Shown: piece by piece, positions 23,940-32,530 of the stretch
How positions within the stretch are numbered: the stretch's first letter is position 1
Layout of the letters: the number at the start of each line of letters is the position of its first letter
Origin: Candidatus Hydrogenedentota bacterium
GTDB taxonomy: Bacteria; Hydrogenedentota; Hydrogenedentia; Hydrogenedentales; SLHB01
Length of the DNA stretch: 64,000 nt
NCBI GenBank assembly: GCA_019695095.1
Contig: JAIBAQ010000007.1
Location: forward strand, 1-64,000
Reading direction: 5' to 3'
The notes under the pieces: generated by a model
The model's database searches: none
What the model saw: the letters and a program-made list of their open reading frames with translations, nothing else
What the model was told of the DNA's origin: nothing
Position numbers and translations under genes: made by a program

Positions 23940-25202
23940 CTATCCCACGATCTTCATCAACCGCGCCTCGGTCAGGATCATTGAGCGCACGGTGTGGTAG
24001 TTGATCTTCCACGCGTGGGCCATGTAGTCCCACAAGAGGTTGTTGTTTTCGTCGAATAACGGGAACCACTCGCCCACAGGGTGGTTGATGACCTTGTCCA
24101 TGACGAAGCGGTGGATCTTCTCGTAAGCGTCAATGTATTTCTCGTCTTTCGTGAGCAAATAGGCGTCCAGGAATCCGGTCAGTGCCTCGGACTGCTGCCA
24201 GAATTCCTTGTTGCGTTCGCGGGCCTTTCCTTCGAATGGGCCTTCGCAATAGATACCGCCGCGCTCCCAATCCACACCGTACTTGTGCGCATGATCGAAG
24301 ATCTTCTTCAACGGCGCTTTGAACTGCTCGATGTCCAGGTCGAGTATCTTGATCGAATGCAGAAGCAACCACGCGAACTCGATGTTGTGACCGTAGCTTG
24401 TGTTGTCCAACGGCCGCGCCTCGTCCTCGACGTCGCGGTCGGACCCCCACACGTCCGCAAACAGGATCTGCCGCAGCGGCGTCCAGTCGATGGCGAACTG
24501 GGCCATGCCCAATCCGTATTCCGGATGCAGGATGCGCTTAAAGATCAGGTTGATAATCTCGATGGTCTTTTCGCGGTAGATGCGCGCGCCTGTCGCTTCA
24601 TAGAGATTCGTGAAAGCTTCCATGAGGTGCATGTGCACGTCGAACGACTTGCGGTCGCCGCCGTATTTCCCCGGCCGCTTCTTCGACCAATCCTCTTCCA
24701 GAAACTCGTAGAAGCCTCCGTGGCAATTGTCCGACGCGAGCGTTTGCAGTATCTCGTAGGTCTTCACGGCCCACTCGATGCCCCGAGGATCGCCGGAAGC
24801 CATGCCGTATTCGCTTAGGGCGTAGATGGCAAACGAATGACCGTAGGTCAGTTTGCTGCGGTTGATAGGCGTCCCGTCCTGGGCGGCAGTCCAAAACCAC
24901 CCGCCGCGCGCCTCGTCCCAGAAGTGGTCGATGATAAAATCCACGCCTTGGCGAGCGATATCCAGAAACTCGCCCTGGCCAAAGCCTGAGCGGTGCACCG
25001 ACGAATAGGTATAGATGCAGCGCGTCTGGCAGAGGTGCGTTTTAACGGTTTCGCCCGTCGGCACGCCGTTACGGTCCAAATAGGTCAGGTAACCGCCGTA
25101 CTCCTTGTCCACGCCGTGGGTAAGCCAAAATGGTAAGAGTTCATCGCGGAGGTGGTTCTGGACTTCGTGCAAGAAGGGTTCGCAACGTTCGGCTACAGAC
25201 AT
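23940..25202 (-). CDS. N-acylglucosamine 2-epimerase / cellobiose 2-epimerase family protein
   Basis: The 420 residues fold as an (alpha/alpha)6 barrel by family. Motifs include LPFWLTHGVDKEYGGYLTYLD near the start, LTYGHSFAIYAL, YGHNIEFAWLL and FWQQSEALTGFLDAYL, where the His and Glu residues are conserved in the active site. No signal peptide is visible, so it is probably cytoplasmic. Members epimerise N-acetylglucosamine, mannose or cellobiose at C2. Which sugar is used here cannot be told, though the neighbouring secreted glycosidase suggests oligosaccharide use. Confidence 0.88.
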   Translation of the reverse strand: MSVAERCEPFLHEVQNHLRDELLPFWLTHGVDKEYGGYLTYLDRNGVPTGETVKTHLCQTRCIYTYSSVHRSGFGQGEFLDIARQGVDFIIDHFWDEARGGWFWTAAQDGTPINRSKLTYGHSFAIYALSEYGMASGDPRGIEWAVKTYEILQTLASDNCHGGFYEFLEEDWSKKRPGKYGGDRKSFDVHMHLMEAFTNLYEATGARIYREKTIEIINLIFKRILHPEYGLGMAQFAIDWTPLRQILFADVWGSDRDVEDEARPLDNTSYGHNIEFAWLLLHSIKILDLDIEQFKAPLKKIFDHAHKYGVDWERGGIYCEGPFEGKARERNKEFWQQSEALTGFLDAYLLTKDEKYIDAYEKIHRFVMDKVINHPVGEWFPLFDENNNLLWDYMAHAWKINYHTVRSMILTEARLMKIVG

Positions 25203-25354
25203 GGCTAGGCACCTGTGGGTTCAAAGAGTTTACGGTTGAAGCGATTGCCGTAAGTGTATTCGCGGCGCGGTCAAAAGGCAACCGGGGCCTGGAAACGAAA
25301 CGAGTTACGTGGACTCGCCCGGTCAGTTTTTGTCCCCCCAAAACGCGAATGCTC

Positions 25355-25363
25355 TGGTATACT
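25355..25363 (+). promoter_or_regulatory. Extended -10 promoter of the CBS protein gene
   Basis: TGGTATACT is an extended -10 element, about 58 bases before ATG 25421. No good -35 box is visible, which is usual for extended -10 promoters. Confidence 0.45.
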
Positions 25364-25420
25364 AAAACCGCAAGGTGAACGGGCAAGCTGCAGTGACTCC
25401 ACCACCCTGGAGGGATGAGC

Positions 25421-25960
25421 ATGAAACGAGTACCGATTGCGCGTGAATGCATGGCAGGCTGGTATGTGACCCTGAGGCCGGAGATGGACGTTTACGACGC
25501 CATCGATCTGTTGGCGAACAAAGGGGCGTCTGGGGCGCCAGTCGTAGACGGTGACGGAACATTGGTAGGCGTTCTCACCGAGAAAGACTGCCTGCGCGTA
25601 CTGACGAACGCAACCTACGGCGAACTTGCGACAGGTGCCGTGTCCGATTACATGTCGGAAGTGAAACACACGCTCACGCCCGATATGGACATCTTCACCG
25701 TCGCGCGCGAGTTTCTTGCCACCAACTTTGCGGTATTGCCGGTACTTGAGGATGGAAAGCCCGTCGGCCGTATCAGCCGCCAGAACATGCTTCGCGCCAT
25801 TATGCAAATGCAGAAACAGATCCGCGACAGCAAGGCCAGGGAAGAGGATGACTTGCGCACGAAGCAACGGCCGTCCTCGATAACCGACCTTCAACGGCTA
25901 ATGGGATCGACACCACCCGAAGCCGTGGCTGCGTTGATGCGAGACCGGCTGCGCGAATAA
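25421..25960 (+). CDS. Two-CBS-domain protein
   Basis: From ATG 25421 the product has 179 residues, with GGAGGG six bases before it; ATG 25415 is too close to that site. The first CBS unit includes DVYDAIDLLANKGASGAPVV and LVGVLTEKDCLRVL. The second includes TVAREFLATNFAVLPVLEDG and GRISRQNMLRAIM. The last 50 residues are charged and helical. CBS pairs bind adenine nucleotides and regulate other proteins; no catalytic domain is attached. The gene stands alone, with its own promoter and terminator. Confidence 0.88.
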   Translation: MKRVPIARECMAGWYVTLRPEMDVYDAIDLLANKGASGAPVVDGDGTLVGVLTEKDCLRVLTNATYGELATGAVSDYMSEVKHTLTPDMDIFTVAREFLATNFAVLPVLEDGKPVGRISRQNMLRAIMQMQKQIRDSKAREEDDLRTKQRPSSITDLQRLMGSTPPEAVAALMRDRLRE

Positions 25961-25989
25961 CAATTCCCTCACCGACCAGCTTAAATGGC

Positions 25990-26023
25990 AAGGCCCCCGC
26001 AAGTAGTTTGTGGGGGCCTTTTC
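25990..26023 (+). terminator. Intrinsic terminator after the CBS gene
   Basis: AAGGCCCCC (25990-25998) pairs perfectly with GGGGGCCTT (26012-26020) across a 13-base loop. With the next bases the stem ends in a run of T. It lies 30 bases after the stop codon. Confidence 0.85.
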
Positions 26024-26326
26024 GATCAATCCAGGGTGTACCGCATATCTTACCGGCAGGAGCACGTGGAGAGCACTCTCTCTACACGCTGGTCACTGCA
26101 CAGGGGCTGCACACTCGTCCGCAACAGGACGTGCGCAAACTCTATCCACGCTACTCCTGCCGACACCTTCACTGTACCACCGGATCGCATTTTTGGCAAC
26201 GAAATTTAACGGGCAATATGGAAGTAGTGATCTGTTGACACATCGAAAATTGCTCCCCTCGCTCGCGCTTGAGGCAGGCCAAGAAAGATACTAACCTGTG
26301 CCTTGGTTCGTTGTGGGGTGGAAAAT
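26024..26326. other. Intergenic region, no gene seen
   Basis: No coding frame, RNA gene or repeat stands out in these 303 bases. A TTGACA at 26236 might be a -35 box, but no matching -10 element is placed well behind it. Confidence 0.4.
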
Positions 26327-27424
26327 GTGACAAACCGAGAACTTCACCTGAGTATCTTCCGGCGAGAGCCGGTCGACCGGATCTTGTGGCAGCCTCGCAT
26401 CGAGCACTGGTACGAGACCAACAAGCGGCTGGGCACACTGCCGGAACGCTACCGTGAAATGTCCATGCTCAACGTCTTCGACGATCTCCAGTGTTCCGTG
26501 CGACCCTATTGGGCGTTCAACGACAGCATCCGAATCGCAGACGCGGAATCGGTATGCGTTGAGATGTGCGAAGAAGGCACAACAACCACCGAACGCGTGC
26601 GGACCCCCGTGGGCGATCTTGTGACCGTGATGGAGCGCACGAGCGACGCCTTTCATACGAAGAAATTTCCCGTTGTGACGCCGGACGACATGCGGGTTAT
26701 GGAATGGCGGCTCCAAAACCGCAGCGTAACGTTCGATCGGCAGCACTACGAGAGTGCCTGTGTCCTAATCGGTGACCGCGCCGCGCCGTGCATCTACATT
26801 CCGCGTATCAACATCATGCGGTTGGTCATCGACTATATGGGATTCGAAAACGGCGTGACCGCGCTCTACGAATATCCCGACGAGATGGAGCGCCTCATTC
26901 GAGTCATCAACGAAACCGATGACGCCGTTCTGGACGTCGTGTGCGCGAGTCCTATCGAGATCGTCAATTTCGGAGACAACGTCCATCAGGCATTGTGCGC
27001 GCCGCCGGTTTTCGAACGGTGGGTGTTGCCAGAATACCAGCGCCGTAACGAACGGCTGCACGCGGCGAACAAGAAGACGTATCCGCATTGGGATGGCGAC
27101 TGCAAGCAACTGTTGCCGTATGCGCGCGACTGCGGATTCGATGGGTTTGAAGCCATCACGCCCGTCCCGCAAGGCGATGTGACGCTGGAAGAGGTGCGTG
27201 ACGCCCTCGGTGACCGCATCATGGTCGACGGCATTCCGTGCACGGACTTCCTGCCCGGCGAGCCGATTGAGAGTCTCATCACAAACACACGCAAGTGTGT
27301 CGAGTACTTTGCGCCGAATCTTGTTCTCGGCATCTCGGACGAAATATCCCCCGTCGGCGACATCGAGCGCGTGCGGCTCGTGAGCGAGATGGTGAACGAT
27401 CTGAATCGTGCTCGCGGCGTTTAG
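26327..27424 (+). CDS. Uroporphyrinogen decarboxylase-like protein (URO-D family)
   Basis: From GTG 26327 the product has 365 residues, with GGTGGA five bases upstream; the frame extends to TTG 26303. It starts TNRELHLSIFRREPVDRI, the common N terminus of URO-D-like proteins (R-E-x-h-x-x-x-x-x-x-x-P-D-R). The second half has PHWDGDCKQLLPYARDCGFDG and GFEAITPVPQGDVTLEEVRD, typical of the broad group that includes corrinoid methyltransferases such as MtaA. No heme pathway genes are nearby, so a methyl transfer role is more likely than heme synthesis. The substrate is unknown. Confidence 0.8.
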   Translation: MTNRELHLSIFRREPVDRILWQPRIEHWYETNKRLGTLPERYREMSMLNVFDDLQCSVRPYWAFNDSIRIADAESVCVEMCEEGTTTTERVRTPVGDLVTVMERTSDAFHTKKFPVVTPDDMRVMEWRLQNRSVTFDRQHYESACVLIGDRAAPCIYIPRINIMRLVIDYMGFENGVTALYEYPDEMERLIRVINETDDAVLDVVCASPIEIVNFGDNVHQALCAPPVFERWVLPEYQRRNERLHAANKKTYPHWDGDCKQLLPYARDCGFDGFEAITPVPQGDVTLEEVRDALGDRIMVDGIPCTDFLPGEPIESLITNTRKCVEYFAPNLVLGISDEISPVGDIERVRLVSEMVNDLNRARGV

Positions 27425-27740
27425 GTTCGAACCGCCGGATTGCCCTCAATCCCAACGGCGCTTCCGTACTACAACCGGTCATTTTCTTTGCTTTCTTCGC
27501 AGAAGTTGGCCACCATTTCGGTTCAATTCCGTCTCTTCAAGACTCGGACTTGTCCGCTGTTCCCCGTGCTCCCAGTGTTCCCCGTGGATTGAAGTCATTT
27601 GCTCTTGATTGAGCATTCTCTTCGTGTGATTCGTCCGATTCGTGGTCAAATTCCAGACCCCGTTTTCAGTACTCCCTGACCACTACCCCGTATGCTCACT
27701 TCTCTTATCGGCGTTAATCGGTGTTCATCTGTGGTTGAGT
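27425..27740. other. Intergenic region with an isolated border-type repeat
   Basis: No gene is evident. The stretch ends with a repeat (27705-27739) related to the GxxExxY borders at 19 kb. The palindromic GGTTCGAACC near 27424 resembles a tRNA T-arm, but no cloverleaf surrounds it. Confidence 0.4.
27705..27739 (-). repeat. ATCGGTG-type border repeat, third site
   Basis: TTATCGGCGTTAATCGGTGT followed by TCATCTGTGGTTGAG resembles the right-border repeats at 19003-19037 and 19211-19242. No GxxExxY gene is left beside it, so this may be a footprint. Confidence 0.65.
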
Positions 27741-28031
27741 CAATTTGGTTGCGGCTGCGCTGTATACCGCCTCGGGCAACTCACCCAACGCGACGAACTC
27801 ACCCAACTTGCGTTGCTCATGTACCGTTCCTGCGGACAGCTTATCGACGCGCAAGGCAGCCAGGGCGAACAACCTCAGCACACCAACTACACGCAGGGTT
27901 CACAGGTGAAGAGCGTCGAGGGGTTGCGAGGCGGCTATGTCGAAACCTGGACTGTCTTCTGGATTACTGCGCATTTCCTCAATGCCGCGGCGATGTTTTC
28001 GGAGTTGGGGGTGCCGATTGGGAAGGAATAG
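27741..28031 (+). pseudogene. Orphan C-terminal ORF fragment
   Basis: A frame open from about 27642 ends at 28031. Its second half reads like a real protein C terminus (DELTQLALLMYRSCGQLID, then VEGLRGGYVETWTVFWITAH and FLNAAAMFSELGVPI). No convincing start or ribosome site precedes it, and its upstream part runs through the border repeat at 27705. I read it as the tail of a larger gene cut by a rearrangement. I do not recognise the family. Confidence 0.35.
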
Positions 28032-28041
28032 AGAGCCCGTT

Positions 28042-28440
28042 TTACGCCCGGAGTGGCACAAGCTCCAATCCGCAGTGCTTGGAGATTCCTATGAAGTCGC
28101 GGTCGTTCTGCAGGAGGGGAGTTGCGTGTTCGATCGCGACGGCGGCGATCATGCAGTCAATGGGCTTTCGCACCGTAAGCCCTTTCTTGCGCAGGTTTCG
28201 GTAAATGTCTGCAGCCGCTACGAACGTTTCGATGGTGTGAGGGAGAATGGTGAGTTGCTGAAAATACTTCTTTGTCGTCGCGTATTCCTTTTCACTCCGG
28301 ATTCCCTGGAGGATTTCTGTGAGGATTACACCGCAAAGACAGATGTCATCGTCAGCAACGAGTTTCTCCAGGGTAGATACGTAGATATTTTCTCGGCCCG
28401 CAAGAAAGTCCAGCCAAACGCTTGTGTCAACAAGGATCAT
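28042..28440 (-). CDS. vapC: PIN-domain toxin VapC
   Basis: The 132 residues are a complete PIN domain. ILVDTSVWLDFL carries the first acidic residue, CGVILTEILQGI the conserved glutamate, and VRKPIDCMIAAVAIEH the third acidic residue. LLQNDRDFIGI carries the last. VapC toxins are magnesium-dependent ribonucleases. The start overlaps the antitoxin stop by four bases, the usual coupling in vapBC operons. Confidence 0.92.
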   Translation of the reverse strand: MILVDTSVWLDFLAGRENIYVSTLEKLVADDDICLCGVILTEILQGIRSEKEYATTKKYFQQLTILPHTIETFVAAADIYRNLRKKGLTVRKPIDCMIAAVAIEHATPLLQNDRDFIGISKHCGLELVPLRA

Positions 28441-28643
28441 TTTTCGAAGCGGCCTTTACGCAACTCGCTAAGGTCCCCCTCCCACGATATGCGGCCCTTT
28501 AGATTCAGAATCTTCTTCTGCCTTTCGCGCCGAAGCAGCTCTTGAAGCGCATGGTCAATCAATGCGCGCCGTGTCTTGATCCCCGTTGCCTTCTGGCATT
28601 CGGTCACCAGCTTGTCGTCGAGTACGATATTCGTTCTGCCCAT
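28437..28643 (-). CDS. vapB: VapB-type antitoxin
   Basis: From ATG 28643 the product has 68 residues; TTG 28655 lies directly after AAGGAG and is a less likely start. MGRTNIVLDDKLVTECQKAT then KTRRALIDHALQELLRRE is the ribbon-helix-helix pattern of VapB antitoxins (the DUF2191 type). The C terminus GRISWEGDLSELRKGRF is the toxin-binding tail. It binds and inhibits VapC and represses the operon. Confidence 0.9.
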   Translation of the reverse strand: MGRTNIVLDDKLVTECQKATGIKTRRALIDHALQELLRRERQKKILNLKGRISWEGDLSELRKGRFEK

Positions 28644-28663
28644 ATTAATCGTCAACTCCTTCT

Positions 28664-28693
28664 ATACACATTATTTCACAAAATTATGTGTAT
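28664..28693 (-). promoter_or_regulatory. Palindromic operator upstream of vapBC
   Basis: ATACACATTATTT (28664-28676) and AAATTATGTGTAT (28681-28693) are inverted with a single mismatch in 13 pairs around CACA. The palindrome lies 21 bases upstream of the vapB ATG, over the expected promoter. This is where autoregulation by the VapBC complex would act. Confidence 0.7.
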
Positions 28694-28813
28694 GGCAAAA
28701 GCGTTCACCGACCAAAAAGCCAATCGATTGGACCTGCGCTACGCCCTCCGCGTATACTTCGACCCTTCTGATCGCCTTCCGCGTTCAAGCAACGTCTCAG
28801 AAACAGGTGAGTT

Positions 28814-29875
28814 ATGTCCAAGCAACAGGAAATCATTCTATCTGGCATCCGGCCGACCGGACGGCTGCACTACGGCAACTATTTCGGCGCGGTGCATCAC
28901 TTTCTGAAACTTCAGGAAGAAGGCCATCGGTGCTACTACTTCATCGCGGACTACCACGCGCTCACGACGATCACCGAGCACACGGATTACTACCAGCAGA
29001 CCCTGGACATGCTGCGGACCTACGTGGCGTGCGGGCTCGATCCGGTGAAATCGGTGATCTATCGTCAGAGCGATTTGCCGTGTACCGCGGAGTTGAGCCT
29101 GTTGCTGGGCATGGTAACCAACATCGGCCATCTTGAACGCGGCACAACCTACAAGGACAAGCTCGGCAAACTCGCGAGCAATGGCGAGGAAATCGAGGGC
29201 AATCCGCTGAGCTACGGACTGCTCGGCTACCCCGTACTTATGGCCGCGGACATTCTCATTGTGCGTTCCACGAAGGTGCCCGTCGGTGACGACCAGCGCC
29301 AGCACGTGGAAATGGCCATCGACATCGCCGAGAAGTTCAACCATCGTTTTGGCGAGACGCTGACCATCCCCAAGGCGACGGAACGCAATGCCCTGCGCCT
29401 GCCCGGCTTGGACGGCGGCTCGAAGATGGGGAAGAGCGAACACAATACGCTCGATCTGTTGGACGATCCGAAGACCGTTCTCAAGAAGCTGAAGGGCGTA
29501 CAGACGACCACCGACCCGGGCCCGCTGACCACGGAGAGCGACGAGCCGGAGATGGTCATTCCGCAGTTGCCGCCAAGCCTTGGCGCGTTGTATCGCTTGC
29601 TGCACCTGCTTGCCCCGAAGGAGGTGTATCTCGACTTTGTCGGAAAGTACCGGCGCGGCGAGAAATTCTACGGCACCCTGAAGACGACGCTCGCGGAGCA
29701 CGTCTCCGCGTTCAACGCGCCCATCATTGAGAAGTACAACGACCCCGCCAACAACGACGAGTTCGTGAAGGACTTCCTGCGCGAGAATGCCAAAAAGGTG
29801 ACGCCGGTCGCTTTAGAAACCGTCGAAGCGTGCAGGAAGGCCATGGGGATTGGCCATAGCCTGTATCGCGCGTAG
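28814..29875 (+). CDS. trpS: Tryptophanyl-tRNA synthetase
   Basis: The 353 residues are a class I synthetase. The HIGH region is SGIRPTGRLHYGNYFGA, FIADYHALTT follows, and the KMSKS loop is SKMGKSEHN (KMSKS to KMGKS). MVTNIGHLERGTTYKDK and YPVLMAADILIV are typical of the TrpRS branch. It charges tRNA-Trp. The start ATG 28814 has AGGTGAG upstream. The gene is convergent with the TolC-like gene, 14 bases away. Confidence 0.96.
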   Translation: MSKQQEIILSGIRPTGRLHYGNYFGAVHHFLKLQEEGHRCYYFIADYHALTTITEHTDYYQQTLDMLRTYVACGLDPVKSVIYRQSDLPCTAELSLLLGMVTNIGHLERGTTYKDKLGKLASNGEEIEGNPLSYGLLGYPVLMAADILIVRSTKVPVGDDQRQHVEMAIDIAEKFNHRFGETLTIPKATERNALRLPGLDGGSKMGKSEHNTLDLLDDPKTVLKKLKGVQTTTDPGPLTTESDEPEMVIPQLPPSLGALYRLLHLLAPKEVYLDFVGKYRRGEKFYGTLKTTLAEHVSAFNAPIIEKYNDPANNDEFVKDFLRENAKKVTPVALETVEACRKAMGIGHSLYRA

Positions 29876-29889
29876 AGTCAATTCCGGGT

Positions 29890-31476
29890 CTACGATTCAG
29901 GACTAGAAGTGTCGGACACGCCGGTCTCGCCGGACGTGTCCGATTTGTTTTTGGAGTCCTCGCCAAGGGTTGGCAAGGTCACCGGGTCCGGTGCTGGGAC
30001 TCCCTTGTCGGCCCAGGGACCGCCCAGAATCAACTCCAGTTCCGCGGCCGCGGAGAGCAAGTCCCGCTTTGCGCCCACCATTTCCAGTTCGAAGTCCAGC
30101 AGAGTCTGCACGCTCGACAAAACATCCAGAAAACTTGCGGACATCTCGCCGGTGGCATAGGTGCTTTGCAGCGTTTCGTACGTTCGCTTAGCCTGGGGAA
30201 TAAGCGAGTCGTTGAGCACCCTCACCCGCCGCATGCCGTCTTCCATACCGAACATGGCGGAGCGCGCGGAAGCATCCAGTGATAACGCGCGGCGGTGTTT
30301 GTCGTGTTCCGCGGCCTCTTTCATGTATTGCGCTTCGCGAATGCCCGCTCGCACCCGCTTGCGCCAAATGGGCAAATTCATCCCCACAGTGACCATGACC
30401 TCGTCCTTCACGGTCTCGTTGTCCCATTCGTTTTCGGCCTTGGCCAGCGTGTTGAGGCCCATCAAATTCCCGACGACATCGGGAGTCGTTTGATCGCGAA
30501 GGCTTCGCGCAAAGTTCGATGCCCCTTGAATGCGTTCCAGGAAAGAGGCGTTTGCCCCGGGAAGCGCGGGCAGGTCGAGCGGTTGTGGCCGCAGCGAGAT
30601 TCCATCGGCTACGCCCGCCACGTCAACCAGCGGCCCATAGGGATTGGGCTGGGTCATGTCTTTCATGTCCACGTACTCTAGCCCCAACGTAAAATTGGGG
30701 AACCCTGCCTTCTTAGCCAGCGCGATGCCGTGTTCACGGCTTTCTATGATGTGATCGGCCTCACCGAGTTCCGGGTTCGATACCCTTAACCGCGCCAACA
30801 CAACGGGCGCAGGCGGCGGCGGGGGAGGAAGCTCCATCGGCTGCGGCCACGGAAGAACGTCGCCTCCCTCTCGCCCGATTGCCGCACCGAGTTGCGCGGA
30901 CAACGCGGAGCGGTATTGCAGATAGCCATCATACCGGTCCTGCAACTTGGTCTGTTCCGTTTGGACTCGCAGCAAATCGGCTTCGCTGGACAGGCCTAAC
31001 CCGTAGCGCGACTGCTCAACTCCCTCCATGTACGTAAGGATGTCGGCTTGCGTCTCGGTGGTCTTGATGCTCTCGCCCAGATAAGCGTAGTCGAAATAGG
31101 CCTTCTTGACCGCAGCGAAGATGCGATTGCGTTCCGCATACAGCCTGGTTAGCGCCGCTTCCGCCTCTGCCGTTGCTTGCGCGGCACGGGTCTTGAGCGT
31201 GCCAAACCACGGGAACATCTGCGAGAGCATGACCCGGTATCGGGAATCGTCGGATTGCAGCCAATACCCGAACTCGAGCATGGGATCGTCGAGACTGGTT
31301 GCCTGCGGAACCCGCTCAAGCGCGGCCAGCCACTCCGCGTGCATTTGCCGCAGTCCTGGATGTTTCTCGCCCGCCTCCAAGAGATAACCGCGCAGTTCCT
31401 CATTGGGCGCATAGAAGACGGGCGGGGCAACCTGGGAATCGACAGACAAACTTGCCAGCAGAAGGAGCACAACCAT
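29890..31476 (-). CDS. TolC-family outer membrane channel protein
   Basis: The 528 residues start with a signal peptide (VVLLLLASLSVDSQ) and contain two long alpha-helical halves typical of TolC and CusC proteins. Examples are RNRIFAAVKKAYFDYAYL in the first half and GEMSASFLDVLSSVQTLLDF in the second. The C terminus is hydrophilic. Such proteins form the trimeric exit duct of tripartite efflux or type I secretion pumps. No inner membrane pump or adaptor gene is visible next to it, so the partner must lie elsewhere. A small membrane protein gene precedes it by 24 bases. Confidence 0.85.
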   Translation of the reverse strand: MVVLLLLASLSVDSQVAPPVFYAPNEELRGYLLEAGEKHPGLRQMHAEWLAALERVPQATSLDDPMLEFGYWLQSDDSRYRVMLSQMFPWFGTLKTRAAQATAEAEAALTRLYAERNRIFAAVKKAYFDYAYLGESIKTTETQADILTYMEGVEQSRYGLGLSSEADLLRVQTEQTKLQDRYDGYLQYRSALSAQLGAAIGREGGDVLPWPQPMELPPPPPPAPVVLARLRVSNPELGEADHIIESREHGIALAKKAGFPNFTLGLEYVDMKDMTQPNPYGPLVDVAGVADGISLRPQPLDLPALPGANASFLERIQGASNFARSLRDQTTPDVVGNLMGLNTLAKAENEWDNETVKDEVMVTVGMNLPIWRKRVRAGIREAQYMKEAAEHDKHRRALSLDASARSAMFGMEDGMRRVRVLNDSLIPQAKRTYETLQSTYATGEMSASFLDVLSSVQTLLDFELEMVGAKRDLLSAAAELELILGGPWADKGVPAPDPVTLPTLGEDSKNKSDTSGETGVSDTSSPES

Positions 31477-31500
31477 TGCAGGGCTTCCTTTCCTACCGAA

Positions 31501-31680
31501 TCACGGAGCAATTCCGCAGCAGCTTGCGGGGCTTACAGTATACAGCGGAGCTGCAAGCGGACGTGTAGTTGCCATACAGAATAAGTATCCGCACGCAAAG
31601 GCTACAATCAACATCAAAGCAATGCCTCCGGGTGCGCCCAGTCGCCACAGTCTTTCCTGGAGTCGATTCAATGGACCCAT
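31501..31680 (-). CDS. Small membrane protein with C-terminal Cys pair
   Basis: From ATG 31680 the product has 59 residues, with GGAGGG seven bases upstream. It has one transmembrane helix (ALMLIVAFACGYLFCMA) and ends YTVSPASCCGIAP. It sits 24 bases before the TolC-like gene on the same strand. In metal-efflux operons small Cys- or Met-rich proteins often bind copper. That role is possible here but not shown. Confidence 0.55.
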   Translation of the reverse strand: MGPLNRLQERLWRLGAPGGIALMLIVAFACGYLFCMATTRPLAAPLYTVSPASCCGIAP

Positions 31681-31911
31681 TGCAGCACCCTCCACAGCGG
31701 AACGCTGATGTGATGCGATGCAACCCTCATGCCACTCATTTCCAATCCTCCAAACACTTTACAGAGCGGGCTGACCACGGCCGACGCCGGGGCGCCGCTC
31801 GTCAGAGTATGGCGGCTTTGGTACCCAGACTCTGACGGGTCGCATTCCCATTGCTCCCGGGATGTGGTACCGTTTCCAGGCGCGACAAGAAATTGCGAAA
31901 GGAATACGCAC

Positions 31912-32481
31912 GTGCCCGCTGCCCCTTACAGAAAGTACGTCCTCTTGGACCGCGACGGAGTCCTGAACGAAAACGTGGCGGGAGGATACGTTACGTCCGT
32001 TGACATGCTGCACGTGTTGCCGGGGGCGGCCGAGGCCGTGGCCAGCCTGAACCGCGCGGGATACGGCATTCTAGTTGCCTCAAATCAACAGGGCGTCGGC
32101 AAGGGCATTATGTCCCGGCACGATTTGGACCTTCTCAGCGAGACGTTGCGCGATCGCATCCGCGAGTCTTCGGGCGGTGAGATACTCGAGTTTCTCTACT
32201 GCACGCACCTTGCATCCGATAATTGCGAGTGTCGGAAACCCAGACCGGGATTGCTGGAGGAGGCCCAACGCCGGTATGGATTCAACTTGCACGAAACGTA
32301 CTTTGTCGGCGATTCATACACGGATCTTGTGACCGCCAAGAATGCCGGATGCCCTTCCATTCTCGTGCTGAGCGGCCAGGACGCTCACCGGTATCTGGCC
32401 GGCGAGACCCCTCCGGTTCAGGCGGATCTGGTTGCGAAAGACTTGGCCGACGCGGTGAACCAGATGCTTCAATCCGATTGA
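31912..32481 (+). CDS. gmhB: D-glycero-D-manno-heptose-1,7-bisphosphate 7-phosphatase
   Basis: From GTG 31912 the product has 189 residues, with AAAGGAA seven bases upstream; the frame opens far earlier but without family sequence. It is a HAD-IIIA phosphatase: YVLLDRDGVLNENV holds the nucleophile D and the acid D, VASNQQGVGKGIM is motif II, and CTHLASDNCECRKPRPG carries the Cys/His zinc loop of GmhB. FVGDSYTDLVTAKNAGC is motif IV. GmhB removes the 7-phosphate in LPS heptose synthesis. No other LPS gene is near. Confidence 0.9.
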   Translation: MPAAPYRKYVLLDRDGVLNENVAGGYVTSVDMLHVLPGAAEAVASLNRAGYGILVASNQQGVGKGIMSRHDLDLLSETLRDRIRESSGGEILEFLYCTHLASDNCECRKPRPGLLEEAQRRYGFNLHETYFVGDSYTDLVTAKNAGCPSILVLSGQDAHRYLAGETPPVQADLVAKDLADAVNQMLQSD

Positions 32482-32483
32482 CG

Positions 32484-32530
32484 CATGGTGTCGAGCGGCG
32501 CTCAATCGCGCCGATGCAAATTGCGGACTA
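32484..32530 (-). repeat. Dispersed MITE-like element, copy E (right end only)
   Basis: Only the last 47 bases of the element remain: a CGGCGC-TCAATC-GCGCCG hairpin followed by GCAAATTGCGGACTA. The last CTA (32528-32530) is the TAG stop of the CorC-like gene. It fills the whole gap between the convergent gmhB and CorC-like genes and might end transcription from both sides. Confidence 0.75.

Noticed and set aside
27420-27440. A tRNA gene, because of GGTTCGAACC
   Set aside because: The sequence before it is the coding end of the URO-D-like gene, and no acceptor stem, D-arm or anticodon arm can be drawn.
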